Shown here piece by piece: positions 60,796-64,000 of a DNA stretch of 64,000 nt. Below the pieces are notes generated by a model. The model made no database searches and was not told the DNA's origin. It saw only the letters and a list, made by a program, of their open reading frames with translations. The first letter of the stretch is position 1, and every line of letters starts with the position of its first letter. Position numbers and translations under genes: made by a program. Source of the DNA: Azotobacter salinestris (GTDB taxonomy: Bacteria > Pseudomonadota > Gammaproteobacteria > Pseudomonadales > Pseudomonadaceae); contig NZ_CP045302.1 of NCBI RefSeq assembly GCF_009363155.1, forward strand, positions 1,859,001 through 1,923,000, in the 5' to 3' direction.

Positions 60796-61844
60796 GCGGG
60801 CGCCTCCGGGCTGACGAAGGGGTTGAATTCGTTGGTGTAGACGTCCTTCACCCGCACCTTGCCGGGCGGGATCTTGCCTTCGGCCTCGAGGATGTCGATG
60901 TAGTACTGGATCGGCGGCTCGGTGATCACCAGGTTCTCGACATAGGCGTAGCGCTCGACCAGGCGCAATTCCATGCCGATGCGCTGGGCGGTGATCTTGC
61001 GCGCCTCATCCGGATTGGCGTTGACCCAGTTGGCTGCCCGGGCGATGGCCCTGACCACGTCGCGGGTGGCCTCGGGATGCTCGCGGATGAAGCGGCCGTG
61101 CGCGCTGTAGGGCGCCATGCCGCCCAGGCCTCGGTCGAGGTCGTAGTCGCTCCACAGCCGGAGCAGCGCCGGATTGTGCTCGGCGCCGCCGGAATGCGGC
61201 GGATGGATGATCGCCAGGTCGATGTTGCCGGTCGCCAGGGTTTGCTCGCTCTGGTTGTCCGGCACCACCAGCCAGTTGATCCTGTTCACGTCCACGCCAT
61301 GCTGGCGCAGGTAGGTCTTGGTGACGAACTCGGCGCAGGCGCCGAAGCTGTTGAAACCGATGGTCTTGCCTTCGAGATCCTTGGGCGTGCGGATGCCCGA
61401 GTCGCGGCGCACGAAGTACTTCATGTGCGGCGCCTCTTCCAGGGTCTTGCCGCCGGCGGACACCACCTTCAGATCCAGGCCGCTGGCAATGGCCGAGATC
61501 ACCAGCGGCACCATGCGCATGCCGAAGTCGATCTCGCCGGTACCGACCAGCGGAATGATCTGCGGTGCGGCAATCTTGCCGACATATTTGGGTCGTGCGC
61601 GAGTGCCCTCGAAATAGCCCAGCGACTCGGCCAGATAGATCAGGTCGAACGCCGGATTGTCGGGATACTTGAACTCCACCACCGGATCGCCGGCACTCTT
61701 CACCACGGCCGGCGCGCTCGCCGCCTTGGCAGCGCCCTTCTCTTCCTGCTTCCAGCATCCGGGCAGCAGGAGGCTGGCGGCGCCCGCCGATCCGAGCAGG
61801 GCGAGCGTCTTGAGTGCCGATCGACGGCTGGCATTTACAGGCAT
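60792..61844 (-). CDS. ABC transporter substrate-binding lipoprotein (SsuA/NMT1-like), Tat-type signal
   Basis: A 350-residue protein. The signal carries twin arginines (ASRRSALKTL) and ends in a lipobox LLPGC (Cys30), so it is probably a Tat-exported lipoprotein. The mature domain is a type-2 periplasmic binding fold (IYLAESLGYFEGT, VGTGEIDFGMRMVPLV, VVSAGGKTLEEAPHMKYFV). It should capture the transported compound. Start at 61844 fits a good ribosome binding site (gaggga). It is the first gene of the five-gene operon. Confidence 0.9.
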   Translation of the reverse strand: MPVNASRRSALKTLALLGSAGAASLLLPGCWKQEEKGAAKAASAPAVVKSAGDPVVEFKYPDNPAFDLIYLAESLGYFEGTRARPKYVGKIAAPQIIPLVGTGEIDFGMRMVPLVISAIASGLDLKVVSAGGKTLEEAPHMKYFVRRDSGIRTPKDLEGKTIGFNSFGACAEFVTKTYLRQHGVDVNRINWLVVPDNQSEQTLATGNIDLAIIHPPHSGGAEHNPALLRLWSDYDLDRGLGGMAPYSAHGRFIREHPEATRDVVRAIARAANWVNANPDEARKITAQRIGMELRLVERYAYVENLVITEPPIQYYIDILEAEGKIPPGKVRVKDVYTNEFNPFVSPEAPA

Positions 61845-62210
61845 GGCGATTTCCCTCTTGCGGTGGGCGGGCGCGAAGGCGGCCCGTTCCGATGTGCTGA
61901 AGGCCATTCAGCAAGAGCCGCGCCATGACTCTGGAAATTCGAGCAAGCCTTTGATTTATAAGATTTTTACTCCGAACACCAAAGGCTTTCGGAAAAGGTG
62001 CAAGTCCCTCGGCTGCGCGAATCGCAGCAGCGAGCCGCGCCAACTGCGCGAAATCGCGCAGCGGCGGGAGTCGAGCACGGCACAAGCCCCGGAGCAGCGG
62101 CCCGGCGTGGGGGAAGAGCGGAGAAGATTCGGACCGGAGACATCCCGGTCCCGACGAGCGGTCGTCGCCTCAGGGCGATGGAAAATGCCGGTGGAACGAC
62201 CGGCGCCCGG
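61845..62210. promoter_or_regulatory. upstream region of the sulfur-uptake operon
   Basis: 366 bases without a supported gene. Near 61950-61970 there is an AT-rich patch that reads ttataaatcaaagg on the minus strand, a plausible -10 region for the operon. Two short hairpins lie further out: ctgcgcg-aaat-cgcgcag near 62044-62061 and ggaccgg/ccggtcc at 62131-62151. Sulfur-limitation control by a LysR regulator is likely from analogy but no binding site can be named. Confidence 0.35.
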
Positions 62211-62651
62211 TCAGACGACCGGCTCCACTTCGTGTCCGCAGGACAGGCAGTGGCTCAGCCATTCGCCGAGGAACAGGTTGAGCTGACTCTTCTCGTCCGG
62301 CTGGTGCATCGCCGCATTGGGGTAGACGTAGCGGCTGCGCAGGCGCCGGGCCTGCTCCGCGCCGACCACCTCGGCCATGCGTGCATCGTGATAGACCCGC
62401 ACCTCCATCCGCGGCGCCGGCAGCCACGGCAGGCTGTGCTCCTGGCAGACCTTGAGGGTGGTGGTGTAGGGGCAATCCTCCAGCACCTCCAGTGCCAGCA
62501 CGCCGAGCAGCCGCTCGCCCTGGCTCACCCCCACCCGTCGCGCCGCCGCGGGCACGCTGCGCATCTCCGGCAGCAGGCGCATCAGCCGCGCATAATTGGC
62601 CTCGCAGGTCGCCTGCAGGTCGACCAGGTCGACCCGGTAACGCTCGCGCAT
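62211..62651 (-). CDS. DUF1249-family protein
   Basis: A 146-residue soluble protein starting MRERYRVDLVDLQATCEANYARL and ending SHCLSCGHEVEPVV, matching DUF1249, a family conserved beside nudF in Pseudomonas and relatives. Function is unknown. The pair CLSCGH near the C-terminus could bind a metal. The start is 5 bases downstream of the nudF stop, so the two are co-transcribed. Confidence 0.88.
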   Translation of the reverse strand: MRERYRVDLVDLQATCEANYARLMRLLPEMRSVPAAARRVGVSQGERLLGVLALEVLEDCPYTTTLKVCQEHSLPWLPAPRMEVRVYHDARMAEVVGAEQARRLRSRYVYPNAAMHQPDEKSQLNLFLGEWLSHCLSCGHEVEPVV

Positions 62652-62656
62652 CAGAC

Positions 62657-63274
62657 TTACGCCCACAATCCTCGTACCTCGACACGGTTCAGCGCCAGCC
62701 ACTGCAGGGCAATGATGCTGGCGGCATTGTTGATCCTGCCATCCCTGACCGCCTGCAGCGCGTCCTCGAAAGGCAGCACGTGCACGCGGATGTCCTCCCC
62801 CTCCTCGGGCAATCCATAAACGCCGCCGGCCCCCTGGCTGTCGCAGCGACCGACATAAAGGTAGACCTTCTCGTTGCTGCCGCCGGGCGAAGGGTAATAA
62901 ACGGTCACCGGCCACAGCGCCTGGAGCCTGAGCCCCGCCTCCTCGAGGGCCTCGCGGTGGGCGACCTCCTCGGGCTCCTCGTCCTTGTCGATCAGCCCGG
63001 CGACCATCTCGAGCAGCCAGGGATTGTCCGACTTGTCCATCGCCCCGACGCGGAACTGCTCGTTCAGCACCACGCAGTCGTGCTGCGGATCGTAGGGCAG
63101 TACGCAGACCGCATCGTGACGCACGAACAGCTCGCGGCTGAGCACCGGGCCCATCTCGCCGGAAAACTGGCGGTGGCGCAGGTGCACGCGCTCGAGTCGG
63201 TAGAAACCGCTGAAACAGGGCTCGCGCCGCACGATTTCCACGGCATCCGCATCCGGCTTGAAGAATTCGCTCAT
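62657..63274 (-). CDS. nudF: ADP-ribose pyrophosphatase (Nudix hydrolase)
   Basis: A 205-residue Nudix hydrolase with a complete Nudix box: G-x5-E-x7-R-E-x2-E-E-x-G in GLIDKDEEPEEVAHREALEE followed by AGL. It splits ADP-ribose to AMP and ribose-5-phosphate and may act on related nucleotide sugars. MSEFFKPDADAV is the likely start, three codons inside the open frame. It is followed by DUF1249 as in Pseudomonas genomes. Confidence 0.93.
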   Translation of the reverse strand: MSEFFKPDADAVEIVRREPCFSGFYRLERVHLRHRQFSGEMGPVLSRELFVRHDAVCVLPYDPQHDCVVLNEQFRVGAMDKSDNPWLLEMVAGLIDKDEEPEEVAHREALEEAGLRLQALWPVTVYYPSPGGSNEKVYLYVGRCDSQGAGGVYGLPEEGEDIRVHVLPFEDALQAVRDGRINNAASIIALQWLALNRVEVRGLWA

Positions 63275-63441
63275 CCTGCACACTCACTCGTCTAGTGAAC
63301 CGAAGTCGGTGCCATCCTAACCCGCCCTTTCGAGCGGCGCAGCCCCTTTGCAGAAGGCCGAGGACCTGCGACCCTAGCCAGTCCGCCGGCGACCGATCCG
63401 GGTGTCCGGCGGAGTCTCCCTCAACGACGCCGAAAGCCCCG

Positions 63442-64000
63442 ATGAATGCTGTCTCGCCCCTGAAATCGCTCGTCCTCGCCGCTCTCGTCCTGCTCCTGGG
63501 CGCCTGCCAGAGCCTGTCTTCCTCGAGCCGGCCGGCCGTCTACCAGCGCACGGCCTGGGAACATCTGCAAGCCGGATGCCAGGGCAGCGAGTGCCCGCTG
63601 GTGAACATCGACACCCTGCACTTTCCCGACGAGCCGGAGCTGAACCGGCTGATCGATCGCGGTCTGCTGGAGCTGACCCGCGACGCCGAGGGCATGCCGC
63701 TGCCGGCCTCGCTGGAGAGCCACGAACGGGACTTCCTGGCCAGCGCCAAGCGCGGCTGGAGCAGCTACCTGCAGGCCAAGGTGCTGGAGCAGAACGGCGG
63801 GCGCATTCTCGTGGAGCTGTCGAGCTACCGCTTCACCGGCGGCGCCCACGGCATGCCGCGGCGCGCCTTCATCGACTTCGACCGCAGCCGGCAGAAGGCC
63901 CTGGAGCTGCGCGATCTGCTGCTGCCGGGTCAGGAGGAAGCCTTCTGGACGAAGGCCAGACAGGCGCACCAGCGCTGGCTGGTGGCCCAGGGTGTCGGCG
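63442..64000 (+). CDS. DUF3298/RsiV-like lipoprotein (partial, runs off the window)
   Basis: 186 residues are visible and the gene continues past the right edge. The N-terminus is a signal peptide with lipobox LLGAC (Cys22). The mature part (VYQRTAWEHLQAGCQG, then FPDEPELNRLIDRGLLEL and SSYRFTGGAHGMPRRAF) matches the DUF3298/RsiV-type family of envelope proteins. Function is unknown. It is divergent from nudF, an arrangement seen in Pseudomonas, where thiC follows. Confidence 0.82.
   Translation, partial: MNAVSPLKSLVLAALVLLLGACQSLSSSSRPAVYQRTAWEHLQAGCQGSECPLVNIDTLHFPDEPELNRLIDRGLLELTRDAEGMPLPASLESHERDFLASAKRGWSSYLQAKVLEQNGGRILVELSSYRFTGGAHGMPRRAFIDFDRSRQKALELRDLLLPGQEEAFWTKARQAHQRWLVAQGVG

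Noticed and set aside
62044..62061. ctgcgcg-aaat-cgcgcag hairpin as terminator of nudF-DUF1249
   Set aside because: It lies about 150 bases past the stop and has no T-run in either direction; could be chance in GC-rich sequence.
1..64000. Search for tRNA, rRNA, CRISPR arrays and phage attachment sites
   Set aside because: No cloverleaf-type sequence, rRNA segment, regularly spaced repeat array or integrase gene was recognised anywhere in the window.

Overview
The window is GC-rich gammaproteobacterial DNA of Pseudomonadaceae type (Azotobacter or Pseudomonas are the best guesses). The evidence is family content: a DUF5064 protein, a DUF1249 gene beside nudF, tandem pqiA-pqiA-pqiB-pqiC, MexAB-type RND genes and Pseudomonas-like insertion sequences. 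Genus assignment is inference. I found no tRNA, rRNA or CRISPR array.

Left edge (1-10 kb) is a mobile-element pile-up. A lower-GC tetR/MFS efflux pair with a 16-bp palindromic operator is followed by one IS630-family element, then a second IS630 element. Next comes an IS1182-family element that is split by an IS66 element, which is itself split by an identical, oppositely oriented copy of the second IS630. Target duplications and terminal repeats can be read for the IS66 and IS630 insertions.

10-30 kb holds a few small genes (membrane protein, frameshifted spermidine-synthase-like gene, DUF3313 lipoprotein, DUF5064). Then comes a tightly packed run of ten genes (13645-26907): DUF3141 hydrolase, pta, ackA, fabI, RND adaptor, RND pump, two pqiA, pqiB, pqiC. 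It looks like one lipid/envelope operon of about 13 kb. An AI-2E/PerM permease, an FKBP isomerase and two DUF2382 stress proteins follow.

30-47 kb is the most striking part. It contains homologues of all five structural genes known for bacterial ceramide synthesis in Caulobacter: an ACP-dependent serine palmitoyltransferase, its dedicated acyl carrier protein, a fatty acyl-AMP ligase, a ceramide-reductase-like dehydrogenase and a bCerS-like acyltransferase. Around them lie an MsbA-like ABC exporter, two nucleotidyltransferases, a second LptF/LptG pair, a CDP-alcohol phosphotransferase, a DAG-kinase-fold lipid kinase, a Tam41-like nucleotidyltransferase and an LpxO-like hydroxylase. Read together they suggest a complete pathway that makes a phosphosphingolipid, modifies it and exports it to the outer membrane. 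An IS630 element sits in the divergent promoter region between the two arms.

47-57 kb carries small stress proteins (two KGG-repeat, one DUF2795), a second LpxO-like hydroxylase, a GT8-ELM1 fusion glycosyltransferase, a metallophosphoesterase, an InaA/LPS-core-type kinase, a GT2 glycosyltransferase, a 2OG-Fe(II) oxygenase and a CHASE-GGDEF cyclase. Several are plausible glycolipid-modifying enzymes.

57-62 kb is an operon for organosulfur (sulfonate/sulfone-like) uptake and use: a Tat-type lipoprotein binding protein, ATPase, permease, a second binding protein and a flavin-dependent monooxygenase. The right edge holds DUF1249, nudF and a partial DUF3298 lipoprotein gene.
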